Positions 10,568 through 18,902 of a stretch of 64,000 bases of DNA are shown piece after piece; position 1 is the first letter of the stretch, and each line of letters starts with the position of its first letter. Position numbers and translations under genes: made by a program. Below the pieces are notes generated by a model. It saw nothing but the letters and a program-made list of their open reading frames with translations. It did not search any database and was not told the DNA's origin. Location: positions 1,118,167 to 1,182,166 of the forward strand of contig NZ_KQ950180.1 of assembly GCF_001517975.1 (NCBI RefSeq), written 5' to 3'. The DNA is from Thermobifida cellulosilytica TB100 (GTDB taxonomy: Bacteria; Actinomycetota; Actinomycetes; Streptosporangiales; Streptosporangiaceae).

Positions 10568-12637
10568 TCAGGTCCCGTACACCACGGGCCGGTTCACCCG
10601 GAGCACCGCCATGACGGCGAGGTGGTCCGAGTACGGGGCGGGGAGCACCGCGCCCTGCTCCCGGATGAGGTCGCCGGTGGAGAAGATGTGGTCGATCTCG
10701 TACTCCGGGTCGTCGGCCGGGAAGGTGGCGGAGGGGCGCACCCGGAACAGCGCGTCGTAGAGTCCGGCGCGTTCCATCTCCCGCCAGGCCACGCTCCCGG
10801 GGGCGAAGTTGAAGTCGCCGCCCACGACGATCGGCCGCCCCTCCTCCGCGCGTTTGATGACGATGTCGGCGAGGTCCGCGGCCTGTAGGGTCGGCTCCTC
10901 GTCCCCCCGGTCGGGGCGCGGCTGCAAGTGGGTGCTGATCACCTCGACCTCGGTTTCGCCGTGCCGGACGACCACGGACAGCGCCTGCGCGCCGACGGGG
11001 GCGCCGTAGGAGCGCAGCGGGTGGCCGACGGTCTCCACGACCGGGAGCCGGGTCAGCACGGCGTCGCCCCAGACCTGGTCGGCGGCGGGGGCGAACACGG
11101 CCTGCATGTCGAGCGCGTCGGCCAGCACCCCGAGCAGGTCCTGTCCCCCGGTGAGGAACCAGCCCCGGTCCACCTCGCTCAGCAGCACCACGTCGGGTTC
11201 GGCCTGCTGGATGGTCTCGGCCACTCCCTCGATGTCGTAGGTCCCGGTGACGCCGTACCCCATGCGCAGGTTGTAGGAGACCACCCGGAGCTCGTCGTCG
11301 GAGGCCTGGCCCGTGCCGTAGGGGGGCACGGCGATCCCGTGCACCGGCACGAACTGCGGCAGGAGCGCGGTGAGGACCGCGGCGGCCGTCGCGAGCGCCG
11401 CTCCCGGCCAGCGGTAGACCACGGACCGGCGGACCCGGGTGCCCGGGTCGCGGTCCTTGCGCCGTCCGTGCCCGACGGCCACCGCGGCGATCAGCAGGGC
11501 CGCCGCCACCAGGAGCACGTCGGCGCGATAGCCCAGTCGGTATCCCGCGTAGTAGCCGTAGAGGACGCCCAGGAAGACGAGGCCGCCGAGGACCACGGCC
11601 AGGCCGGCGCGGCCGCCTCGGGGGGAGCGTCCGCGGGCCCCGGGCCAGTCGGCCCAGACCAGGCAGGCGACGAGGGCGACCGCTCCCACCGCCTGCGCGG
11701 CGACCGTGTAGCACGGCAGCAGTCCGGGGATCTCCCCGCGGGTCTCGGTGGTGAGGACCGCCACCGCGACCGAGCCGACCAGGGCGGCTCCGGGGAGGAA
11801 CGGGGTGCGTCCGGGGGTGGCGGACGCCCCCGAGACGACGAAGGCCACCGCCGTCGCCACCGTGACGAGCACCGCGGCCCAGCCGTCCGCCCAGTCGCCC
11901 GGCCATCCTTCCGACCAGTTCTCCAGCCAGGTCCCGGTCCAGCCGTCCGGCCAGCCGACGGCGGCCCCGGCCCGCGCCGGTGCGGCCGTGACGGTGCCGG
12001 CGACCAGCAGCGCGGGCAGCAGCAGGAAGCACAGCACCGAGTCCGCGGCCTGCCCCTTCAGGTCCTTCCGGGTGAGCCGCGGCGTCTTGGTCAGCACCCA
12101 CACGAACAGCAGGACCTGTGCCGCAGCGAGCAGCCATCCGGCGATGCCCGGCCGCCACACCGCCGCGTAGGTGCCGAGGGCGGCGTGGGTGAGGGTGGCC
12201 AGGGCGATTCCGAAGGCGAAGCCCTTCAGCAGGGTGCGCCGGATCCGCGCGACGATCGCGGCCAGCCAGGTCAGCCCGGCGAAGACCCCGACGGAGGCGA
12301 GGTAGAGCTGGGGTTGGCCCCCGTCGGTGGCCGGGAGGGCCAGGCGCACCGCGGCGAGCAGGGCCGCGAACCACACGTCCAGGGGCAGCCGGGGGGAGTG
12401 CACGACCGGCTGGCTGCGGGCGAGCAGGGCGCGCAGGAACAGCACCGGCAGGGGCGCCAGGAACCAGCCGAGCGCGAAGAGACCGACGACCTGCGGGGGT
12501 GTCTCCTCGGCCTCGCCGAAGACCGTGATCAGTGACGGAAGCCACACACGGAAGAGGTCAAGGAGAAGCCAGATTCCGATTCCGATCGTCGCCGTGGGGA
12601 CGAGTCCGCGATCGACGATGCCCTTTGGCACGCCCAT
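10568..12637 (-). CDS. multi-pass membrane protein with C-terminal endonuclease/exonuclease/phosphatase domain
   Basis: Encodes 689 residues. Residues 1 to about 420 form roughly ten membrane helices. The last 260 residues are a soluble EEP-superfamily domain with LRVVSYNLRMG, VVLLSEVD, ISTHLQP, VVGGDFNFAPGS and YSDHLAVMAVL, matching the metal and catalytic Asn, Glu, His and Asp positions of DNase I-like phosphodiesterases. A phospholipase or phosphodiesterase acting outside the membrane is plausible. The ATG at 12637 has GGGAGAA upstream and is preferred over 12673. A Trp-rich loop near residues 220-247 is unusual. Confidence 0.75.
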   Translation of the reverse strand: MGVPKGIVDRGLVPTATIGIGIWLLLDLFRVWLPSLITVFGEAEETPPQVVGLFALGWFLAPLPVLFLRALLARSQPVVHSPRLPLDVWFAALLAAVRLALPATDGGQPQLYLASVGVFAGLTWLAAIVARIRRTLLKGFAFGIALATLTHAALGTYAAVWRPGIAGWLLAAAQVLLFVWVLTKTPRLTRKDLKGQAADSVLCFLLLPALLVAGTVTAAPARAGAAVGWPDGWTGTWLENWSEGWPGDWADGWAAVLVTVATAVAFVVSGASATPGRTPFLPGAALVGSVAVAVLTTETRGEIPGLLPCYTVAAQAVGAVALVACLVWADWPGARGRSPRGGRAGLAVVLGGLVFLGVLYGYYAGYRLGYRADVLLVAAALLIAAVAVGHGRRKDRDPGTRVRRSVVYRWPGAALATAAAVLTALLPQFVPVHGIAVPPYGTGQASDDELRVVSYNLRMGYGVTGTYDIEGVAETIQQAEPDVVLLSEVDRGWFLTGGQDLLGVLADALDMQAVFAPAADQVWGDAVLTRLPVVETVGHPLRSYGAPVGAQALSVVVRHGETEVEVISTHLQPRPDRGDEEPTLQAADLADIVIKRAEEGRPIVVGGDFNFAPGSVAWREMERAGLYDALFRVRPSATFPADDPEYEIDHIFSTGDLIREQGAVLPAPYSDHLAVMAVLRVNRPVVYGT

Positions 12638-12766
12638 AAGAGTTCTCCCGGTCGGGCTCTCACTCTCCCCCATCCAGCAACAAAATTGTGGCGCAAATCA
12701 CCCGAAAATCCAAATTTCTTCCCAGAAGATCACGCACGACGCAGACTTCTTTCTCCGGACATACGA

Positions 12767-12794
12767 GTGCCCCCGGTCGGTTGACCGGGGGCAC
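12767..12794 (-). terminator. 12-bp hairpin after the chaplin-like gene
   Basis: GTGCCCCCGGTC and GACCGGGGGCAC pair perfectly around a four-base loop, 20 bases beyond the chaplin-like stop codon. Confidence 0.7.
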
Positions 12795-12813
12795 CGAATC
12801 CGGCGGTGACGGC

Positions 12814-13605
12814 TCAGTCCTCGGCCGCCGCCTTCTTGCGGCGGGTGAGGAACATGGCCGCACCACCACCCCCGAGGGTCGCGAGCGCGGCGACGACCAG
12901 GCCACCCAGCGCGGCACCGGTCACCGGAAGGGCGCCGCCGGTCGCGCTCTCCTGCGGTGCGGGCTTGTCGGCGGGCTTCTCAGCGGGCTGCTCGGCAGGC
13001 GTGGTCGGCGCGGCCTCGCCGGGCGCGGTCTCCTCGACGCACTCGGCCTGGGCGGAGCCCAGGACGGAGACCGTGTTGCCGCAGACCTCGACGTCGGCGC
13101 CGACCGGGACGTTGACCTCGTTGCCGCTGAGGATGCCGCCGCCGGAGCCACCGGAGCCACCGGAGCCGCCGGTTCCGACGGCGTCCGCCGTCTCCTGGCG
13201 GTTCTCGTTGCCTCCGGTGGTCTTCGACGCCTGCTGCAACGCCTCGACGACGGTGACGCAGGCGGCGTCGGCGCCCCCGGCGACGGCGAGAGAGTTGCCG
13301 CAGACGTCGACGGCGACGTCCGCCGGGACGTTGACGCGGTTGTCGCTGGCGACGCCGCCGCCGTCGCTCTGGCGCGTCCGCGTCTCCTTGGCCGACGCCT
13401 CCTGGAGGGCCTGGACGAACTGCTGGCAGACGGCTTCGGCGCCCCCGGCCACGGTGATGGAGTTGCCGCAGACCTCGACGGCGACGTCCGCCGGGACGTC
13501 GATGCGGTTGTCGCTTGCCACCTGATCCGCGACGGCGGGGGAGGTGAACCCGACCACGAGACCGGCCGCAAGTACGGCGGTCGAGGCGAGCATTGTCTTA
13601 CGCAT
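12814..13605 (-). CDS. chaplin-like surface protein with three domains and an LPXTG sorting signal
   Basis: Encodes 263 residues. A signal peptide (MRKTMLASTAVLAAGLVVGF, ending near ADQVA) precedes three chaplin-type units at about residues 29-65, 87-122 and 157-190. Each has the form SxNxxxVPxxxxVxVCGNxxxVxGxAxAxC, with two cysteines. The tail is a Pro/Ala/Glu linker, LPVTG, a hydrophobic segment and RRKK, a complete sortase signal. Streptomyces long chaplins carry two such domains and cover aerial hyphae with amyloid-like fibres. A similar role on the cell wall is likely here. It has an unusually long upstream region (13606-14144). Confidence 0.85.
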   Translation of the reverse strand: MRKTMLASTAVLAAGLVVGFTSPAVADQVASDNRIDVPADVAVEVCGNSITVAGGAEAVCQQFVQALQEASAKETRTRQSDGGGVASDNRVNVPADVAVDVCGNSLAVAGGADAACVTVVEALQQASKTTGGNENRQETADAVGTGGSGGSGGSGGGILSGNEVNVPVGADVEVCGNTVSVLGSAQAECVEETAPGEAAPTTPAEQPAEKPADKPAPQESATGGALPVTGAALGGLVVAALATLGGGGAAMFLTRRKKAAAED

Positions 13606-14056
13606 GTTTCCGGTATGACCTTTCGCTAACTGCTACCAGGAGCGAATGGATGGGCGCTGACAGTCACCGTGAGCGGGATCGGTGAACCGCAACCCGATAT
13701 CCAAAGCTTGGGTGTTGTCCTCTCCAGCGACGGGGGCGGCCCACTTGGCCGACGGCGGACCCACCAGGAAAAACCACGGTCCGCTCCAGATCGCTGACAG
13801 ACAGTCACGTTAGCAGCTTCTGGGGTTTCCGTGAGAGTTTCCACGGGACCTTTTGGAAAACCTGAGGATCTGCCAAGGATTTTTCTGTCCCAATGCCGCG
13901 GATAATTCCGACAAGCTTCCGGCAACCGCGACAAGTAGCGCATACGCCCCGGCTATTACGAAAGCCGTTCATGACTGCTTCTTGACGCAGAAGTTCTGCG
14001 AAGAATCTTCGTAAAGCCGCGGAGAACATGTTTTCCCCGTTTCCTTCGGCGTCGCG
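13606..14056 (-). promoter_or_regulatory. long upstream region of the chaplin-like gene
   Basis: About 450 bases between the catalase terminator and the chaplin-like start hold no gene I can support. Base composition drops in GC towards 13810-14040. A direct repeat of the form CGCTGACAG...TCACxGT occurs at 13655-13670 and 13792-13810, the second copy with an extra ACAG. These could be binding sites for a developmental regulator or part of a structured leader; no known riboswitch pattern was recognised. Confidence 0.35.
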
Positions 14057-14107
14057 GAAAAACGCCGGTGCCCCGGCCGGGAACCGGAGTTCCCGACCGG
14101 GGCACCG
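14057..14107 (-). terminator. strong terminator after the catalase gene
   Basis: CGGTGCCCCGG-CGGGAA pairs with TTCCCG-CCGGGGCACCG (one mismatch). On the minus strand the stem is followed within three bases by TTTTT, so this is a classical intrinsic terminator. Confidence 0.8.
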
Positions 14108-14144
14108 CGGGGTCGACGGCGCGGCGGGGCGCCGACGGCGTCGG

Positions 14145-15611
14145 CTAGGACTCGACGCCCAGCCCTTGGGCGACGCCGCTGCCCAGGTCGGGGTGGACGT
14201 TGGTCCAGTACTCGACGATGCGCTTCTTCATGTCGGAGGTGACCTCGGGAGCCGAGGCGTGGCCGACGATGTTGCTCACCATGTGGGCGCGGTCGGTGTC
14301 GGAGAGGACCTTCTCCCACAGCGTGCGCGCCTGGCCGAAGTCGTCGTCCTCCTTGTGGAGGGTGTAGGCGGACCGGATGATCTCGCCTGCCACGTGGTAT
14401 TCCTCACCCTTGAACAGGTCGGGCTGGGCCACCGGACCGCCCGCGGTGTTCGGCGCGTACACCGGGTCGGGGTTGTTGTAGTAGGCCATCGGCCCGTCGT
14501 AGTTGTAGCTGCGGACCGGCGACTTGGGCCGGTTGACCGGAAGTTGCAGGTAGTTCGGGCCGATCCGGTAGCGGTGGGTGTCCGGGTAGGAGAACAGCCG
14601 CCCCTGCAACATCTTGTCGGGGCTGGCCCCCACACCCGGCACCAGGTTGGAGGGCTCGAACGCGGCCTGCTCGATCTGGGCGAAGTAGTTCTCCGGGTTC
14701 CGGTTGAGCACGAACCGGCCGATGGTGATCTCCGGGTAGTCGCCGTGCGGCCACACCTTGGTGAGGTCGAACGGGTTGAACCGGTAGTCGGCGGCCTCCT
14801 CGAACGGCATGATCTGGACCTTGACCGTCCAGGAGGGGTAGTCGCCCCGCTTGATGCTCTCCCACAGGTCGCGGCGGTGCGCGTCGGGGTCCTCGGCCTC
14901 CATCGCCTTGGCCTCGGCAGCGGTCAGGTTCTCGACGCCCTGGTCGGTCTTGAAGTGGTACTTCACCCAGTACTTCTCGCCCTTGGCGTTGTACCAGAGG
15001 AAGGTGTGGCTGCCGTAGCCGTGCATGTGGCGCCAGGTCTTCGGCGTGCCGCGGTCGGTCATCAGGAAGGAGACCTGGTGGGCCGTCTCCGGGTTGAGCG
15101 TCCAGAAGTCCCACTGCATGTTGTTGTCGCGCAACTGGTTGTCGGCGCGGCGCTTCTGCGAGTGGATGAAGTCGGAGAACTTCGACGGGTCCCGGATGAA
15201 GAAGATGGGCGTGTTGTTGCCGACGATGTCGTAGTTACCCTGCTCGGTGTAGAACTTCAGGGCGAAGCCGCGCGGGTCGCGCGCGGTGTCGGCGCTGCCC
15301 AGCTCACCGGCGACGGTGGAGAAGCGGATGAGCAGCGGGGTCTTCTTGCCCTTCTGGAACAGGTCGGCGCGGGTGTACTGGCTCACGTCCTCGGTGATCT
15401 CCAGCTCGCCGAAGGCGCCGCCGCCCTTGGCGTGCACCACGCGCTCGGGCACGCGCTCACGGTTGAAGTGAGCCATCTTCTGGATCAGGAAGTGGTCCTG
15501 GAGCAGCAGGGGCCCGTTGGGGCCGACCGACTGCGAGAGGCCGTCGTGCGGGGCCGGAATGCCGGCGTCATCGGTGCTGTACGCGACCAATGGTCGTACC
15601 TTTCTTGTCAC
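14145..15611 (-). CDS. katA: monofunctional haem catalase (clade 3 type)
   Basis: Encodes 488 residues, typical of small-subunit catalases that decompose hydrogen peroxide in the cytoplasm. The catalytic His60 lies in ERVVHAKGGGA, the partner Asn near 132-133 in DIVGNNTP, and the proximal haem Tyr in RLFSYPDTHRYRIG. No C-terminal flavodoxin-like domain is present. The GTG at 15611 has GAGG seven bases upstream; a TTG at 15590 is an alternative. It lies 89 bases downstream of the furA-type regulator on the same strand, the usual peroxide-response pair. Confidence 0.95.
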   Translation of the reverse strand: MTRKVRPLVAYSTDDAGIPAPHDGLSQSVGPNGPLLLQDHFLIQKMAHFNRERVPERVVHAKGGGAFGELEITEDVSQYTRADLFQKGKKTPLLIRFSTVAGELGSADTARDPRGFALKFYTEQGNYDIVGNNTPIFFIRDPSKFSDFIHSQKRRADNQLRDNNMQWDFWTLNPETAHQVSFLMTDRGTPKTWRHMHGYGSHTFLWYNAKGEKYWVKYHFKTDQGVENLTAAEAKAMEAEDPDAHRRDLWESIKRGDYPSWTVKVQIMPFEEAADYRFNPFDLTKVWPHGDYPEITIGRFVLNRNPENYFAQIEQAAFEPSNLVPGVGASPDKMLQGRLFSYPDTHRYRIGPNYLQLPVNRPKSPVRSYNYDGPMAYYNNPDPVYAPNTAGGPVAQPDLFKGEEYHVAGEIIRSAYTLHKEDDDFGQARTLWEKVLSDTDRAHMVSNIVGHASAPEVTSDMKKRIVEYWTNVHPDLGSGVAQGLGVES

Positions 15612-15700
15612 AGCTCAGCCTCGGAAGGCGGGAACGCCGCAGCAGTCGGCGCCCCGATGGAGCTCCGGTCCGCACACGGTGCGGGACGCGTCCCGGAGGA

Positions 15701-16129
15701 TCAGGCCGTCGACTCTGCTCCGTTCGCCTGACACGCGGGGCAGATACCCCAGAACACCACTTCCGCCTCGTCCACGGTGTAACCGTGCATCTGCGACGGC
15801 TGGAGGCACGGGGCCTCCCCGACCACGCAGTCGATGTCGGTCACCGTGCCGCAGGTGCGGCAGACCAGGTGGTGGTGGTTGTCGCCGACCCGGGTCTCGT
15901 ACCGTGCGGGAGACCCGGCGGGCTCGATACGACGCAGCAGTCCAGCGGCGGTGAGAGCGTGCAGGCTGTCGTAGACCGCCTGGGTCGACACGTGGCCGAC
16001 CCGGTCCCGGACAGCACGCGCCACGCCGTCGGCGTCCAGGTGGTCCCCCTGACGGACCGCGTCGAGGATCGCCAGACGGGCGGCGGTCACCCGCAGCCCG
16101 GCCGCGCGGAGAGAAGCGGCGTCGTCCAT
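15701..16129 (-). CDS. furA: Fur-family peroxide-responsive repressor, FurA/CatR-like
   Basis: Encodes 142 residues. The N-terminal winged helix (residues 1-80) is followed by the metal-binding HHHLVCRTCG segment and a second CPAC pair, which together give the structural zinc site. Position directly upstream of a catalase gene is characteristic of actinobacterial FurA/CatR proteins. These release DNA when iron-bound histidines are oxidised by peroxide and also repress their own gene. GGAGAA stands well placed before the ATG at 16129. Target assignment is inference from context. Confidence 0.9.
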   Translation of the reverse strand: MDDAASLRAAGLRVTAARLAILDAVRQGDHLDADGVARAVRDRVGHVSTQAVYDSLHALTAAGLLRRIEPAGSPARYETRVGDNHHHLVCRTCGTVTDIDCVVGEAPCLQPSQMHGYTVDEAEVVFWGICPACQANGAESTA

Positions 16130-16139
16130 GATTCTCCAC

Positions 16140-16182
16140 CCTAGGCCACTATCTGGAATTGCTCAATAAAAAGAGCACTTCC
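16140..16182 (-). promoter_or_regulatory. candidate FurA operator upstream of furA
   Basis: On the minus strand the AT-rich stretch TATTGAGCAATTCCAGATA (about 16151-16169) lies 20-40 bases before the furA start. It resembles the AT-rich autoregulatory sites described upstream of furA-catalase pairs in streptomycetes and mycobacteria. I see no strict consensus promoter hexamers. Confidence 0.4.
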
Positions 16183-16409
16183 GCCTATTGCGCCGTCGAT
16201 CCGGTTCCCCCGGAACCGCCGTCACAGCCCCGCCGATACCGACGAAAAGTCGCCACATCGCTACGCTTGGTAGCTGGCATGGCTCATTTCGATGAGTTAA
16301 AACCGACATTCGTAACAGATCGGACTCGTCGGTCGGGTTCTCCACAACGGGCGGCAGGTCGTCCGCGTCCTAACCAGTACCGGCCGAACCAGTTTCCCAG
16401 GAGACACGT

Positions 16410-17552
16410 GTGACCCCGCTATCCCCGACATCCCCTCCCCACGGTCGCCCGCTCCGCTTCGGCGCGCTGCTGCTGACCACGGCCCTGCTCGCCACCGCCT
16501 GCGGCTCCAACGCCGAGGAGTCCGCCCCCGCGGACCTGCCCGACGGCACGGCGGAGCCCACGCCGTCCGCCTCCGCCGAACCGGCCAAGGAGCCCTACAC
16601 CGTCGCCATCGGCGGCGACGTCATGTTCGAGGGCATGCTCCGGCAGCGGCTGGACTCCGACCCGGCCACCGCCCTCGGCCCGGTCGCCGAGGTCTTCCAG
16701 GAGGCCGACGTCAGCGTGGTCAACCTGGAGACCGCGGTCACCGACGGCGGCACCCCGGCCCCCGGCAAGCAGTTCGTCTTCCGCGCCCCCGCCACCGCCT
16801 TCACCGCCCTGGAGTCGGCCGGGATCGACGTGGTGACCGTGGCCAACAACCACGGCATGGACTACGGGACCGACGGCCTGCTCGACACCCTCGACAACGC
16901 CGAGGCCGCGGGCTTCCCCGTGATCGGGGCGGGCCGCGACATCGCCGAGGCCTACGAGCCCGAGTTCTTCGAGGTCAACGGGAACACCCTGGCCATCATC
17001 GGCGCCACCGACGTGCTGGACGACCACCTGATCGCCGAGTGGACCGCGGGCGAGGGCAAGCCCGGCCTGGCCTCCACCAAGGGCGAGATGCTGACCCACG
17101 CGCTGGAGGCGGTCGCGGAGGCCAGGACCCGGGCCGACGCCGTCATCGTGTTCCTGCACTGGGGCCTGGAGGGCGACCACTGCCCGCTGCCGCACGCCCC
17201 CGACCTCGCCCAGCAGCTCATCGACGCGGGCGCCACCGCCGTGGTGGGCGGGCACGCGCACGTGGTCAGCCCCGGCGGGTACATGGGCAACGCCTACGTG
17301 CACTACGGCCTCGGCAACTTCGTCTTCTACAACTTCAACGGCCCCACCGCCGAGACCGGCGTCCTGCGCCTCACGCTCCAGGGCGAGGAGATCCTCGACG
17401 ACGAGTGGCTGCCCGGCCAGATCCAGGGCGGCATTCCGATCCTGTACGAGGACGAGTCCTCCATCGCCCAGGGCGTGGCGAGCTTCGAGGGCTACCGGGA
17501 CCAGTGCAGCGGCATCAACATCACCGCCGAACCGGAGGGTCCGGCCGTCTGA
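16410..17552 (+). CDS. CapA-family lipoprotein (poly-gamma-glutamate capsule-like phosphoesterase fold)
   Basis: Encodes 380 residues. The lipoprotein signal ends in LLATAC with Cys31, so the mature protein is anchored to the outer face of the membrane. The CapA/PgsA metallophosphatase-like domain starts near residue 65 with IGGDVMFEG, followed by VVNLETAVT, VANNHGMDYG, FLHWGLEGDHCP and VGGHAHV. These are the metal-site segments. CapA helps polymerise or export poly-gamma-glutamate in bacilli, but no capB/capC partners are nearby, so the substrate is unknown. The GTG start has AGGAG seven bases upstream. Confidence 0.8.
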   Translation: MTPLSPTSPPHGRPLRFGALLLTTALLATACGSNAEESAPADLPDGTAEPTPSASAEPAKEPYTVAIGGDVMFEGMLRQRLDSDPATALGPVAEVFQEADVSVVNLETAVTDGGTPAPGKQFVFRAPATAFTALESAGIDVVTVANNHGMDYGTDGLLDTLDNAEAAGFPVIGAGRDIAEAYEPEFFEVNGNTLAIIGATDVLDDHLIAEWTAGEGKPGLASTKGEMLTHALEAVAEARTRADAVIVFLHWGLEGDHCPLPHAPDLAQQLIDAGATAVVGGHAHVVSPGGYMGNAYVHYGLGNFVFYNFNGPTAETGVLRLTLQGEEILDDEWLPGQIQGGIPILYEDESSIAQGVASFEGYRDQCSGINITAEPEGPAV

Positions 17553-17555
17553 GCC

Positions 17556-17623
17556 GTCCGCGGCCCGCGGCCCCGGAGGTGTCCGCGGCCCGCGGCCCCG
17601 GAGGTGTCCGGGGCCGCGGGCCC
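17556..17623. terminator. tandem repeat plus hairpin between convergent genes
   Basis: A 25-base GC-only-like unit is repeated exactly at 17556-17580 and 17581-17605. It is followed by GTCCGGGGCCGCGGGCCC, which is complementary to the repeated GGGCCCGCGGCC-type core, so two alternative hairpins can form. It probably acts as a bidirectional terminator between capA-like and adenosine deaminase genes. Confidence 0.55.
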
Positions 17624-18652
17624 TCACCGCTGTTCCGCCGCGGCCAGCGCCGCGTCGATCTCCGCGACCAGCTCGCGTTTGGCCGCGGCGTCGAGGTAGG
17701 AGGCCGCCACGCCGTTGCGGGCCAGCAGCGCCAGGTCCGCCAGGTCCAGCCCGAGCGCGTGCGCGGTCCGGTACTCGTTGACCAGGTCGGTGCCGAACAT
17801 GGGCGGGTCGTCGGAGTTCAGGGTGACCGTCAGCCCCGCCTCCAGCATGCGCGGCAGCGGATGCTCCGCGAGGTCGGCGACCGCCCGGGTACGCAGGTTG
17901 GACGTGGGCGACACGTCCACCGGCACCTGGTGCTCGCGCAGGTGGTCGACCAGGCGGGGGTCCTCCATGCTGTCGATCCCGTGCCCGATGCGCTCGGCGC
18001 CGAGCACCTCCAGCGCGGCCCACACGTTCTGCGGCCCGCCGGTCTCCCCCGCGTGCGGCAGGCTGTGCAGCCCGGCGGCGCGGGCCCGGGCGTAGAGGTC
18101 CCGGAAGGGGGTCCGGTCCACCTCCATTCCGCCCACGCCGAACCCCACGACGCTGGGCGGGCCGTCGGCCAGCACCGCGTCCAGCGTCCGCTCGCCGGCC
18201 TCCACCCCGTAGTCGCCGGGGAAGTCGGGGATCCAGCGCAGCCTGATGCCGTGCTCGCGTTCGGCCTCCCGCCGTCCGTGCTCCACCCCGGCGAAGACCA
18301 CGGAGGCGGGGACGCCGCGGGCCAGGTGGTTGTAGAGGCTGATGTGCAGCTCCGCGTAGCGGACGTTCTGGGCGGCGAGCCGCCGCGCCACGTCGGCGGT
18401 GAGCAGCGCGAAGTCCTCCTCGTCGCGCAGCACCTGGACGGAGGCGACGTAGACCTCGATGAAGTGGGCGAAGTCCCGGAACTCGTAGTAGGCCGCCACT
18501 TCCTCGGGCGTCTTCGGCAGACCGGGGACCCGGTGCTTCTCGGCGAGCCGGAGGAAGACCGGAGGGCACATCGACCCTTCTAGATGAACGTGAAGTTCTA
18601 CTTTCGGTAGATCCCTGATGAATCTCTCAACAGGGGAGCAGAGGGGGTCCAT
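17624..18652 (-). CDS. adenosine deaminase family protein
   Basis: Encodes 342 residues of the TIM-barrel metal-dependent deaminase fold. Zinc ligands His21 and His23 lie in ELHVHLEGS. HAGE (near 199), GHGID (near 221) and NSDDPPMFGT (near 278) supply the remaining zinc and catalytic residues, so the enzyme looks active. The substrate is probably adenosine or a related aminopurine nucleoside; aminodeoxyfutalosine deaminase is a close alternative that sequence alone does not exclude. No ribosome site precedes the ATG at 18652, so translation may be leaderless or the start may be wrong. Confidence 0.85.
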   Translation of the reverse strand: MDPLCSPVERFIRDLPKVELHVHLEGSMCPPVFLRLAEKHRVPGLPKTPEEVAAYYEFRDFAHFIEVYVASVQVLRDEEDFALLTADVARRLAAQNVRYAELHISLYNHLARGVPASVVFAGVEHGRREAEREHGIRLRWIPDFPGDYGVEAGERTLDAVLADGPPSVVGFGVGGMEVDRTPFRDLYARARAAGLHSLPHAGETGGPQNVWAALEVLGAERIGHGIDSMEDPRLVDHLREHQVPVDVSPTSNLRTRAVADLAEHPLPRMLEAGLTVTLNSDDPPMFGTDLVNEYRTAHALGLDLADLALLARNGVAASYLDAAAKRELVAEIDAALAAAEQR

Positions 18653-18902
18653 GGGATGACGTTACCGAAATCGGACAGAGCCCTCCCCAAAGCCTCCGCA
18701 CTCACAACAGACCAGCACGGAGAGTCCCCGTCCGACGCCGCTCCGGATTCCGCCACCGCCCTCGGAATACGGTCTGCATCTTTTTCGGACATCCGGACAA
18801 GGGCCACCCGGAATCCCCGATGATCACCACGGCCACAAGTGGCCAAAGCCCGTGAAACGGACCATCCATACGTGGGAGTCGGAATAGTACATAACCAAGC
18901 GA

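Noticed and set aside
13626-14029. Two minus-strand frames (105 and 74 codons) upstream of the chaplin-like gene
   Set aside because: No ribosome site, no recognisable sequence, and they overlap each other; treated as upstream regulatory region.
13606-14056. Possible c-di-AMP or other riboswitch before the chaplin-like gene
   Set aside because: I looked for the conserved segments of riboswitches known before cell-wall genes and did not find a convincing match.
16163-16345. 60-codon minus-strand frame upstream of furA
   Set aside because: It lies in the furA/capA divergent promoter region, lacks a ribosome site and has no family resemblance.
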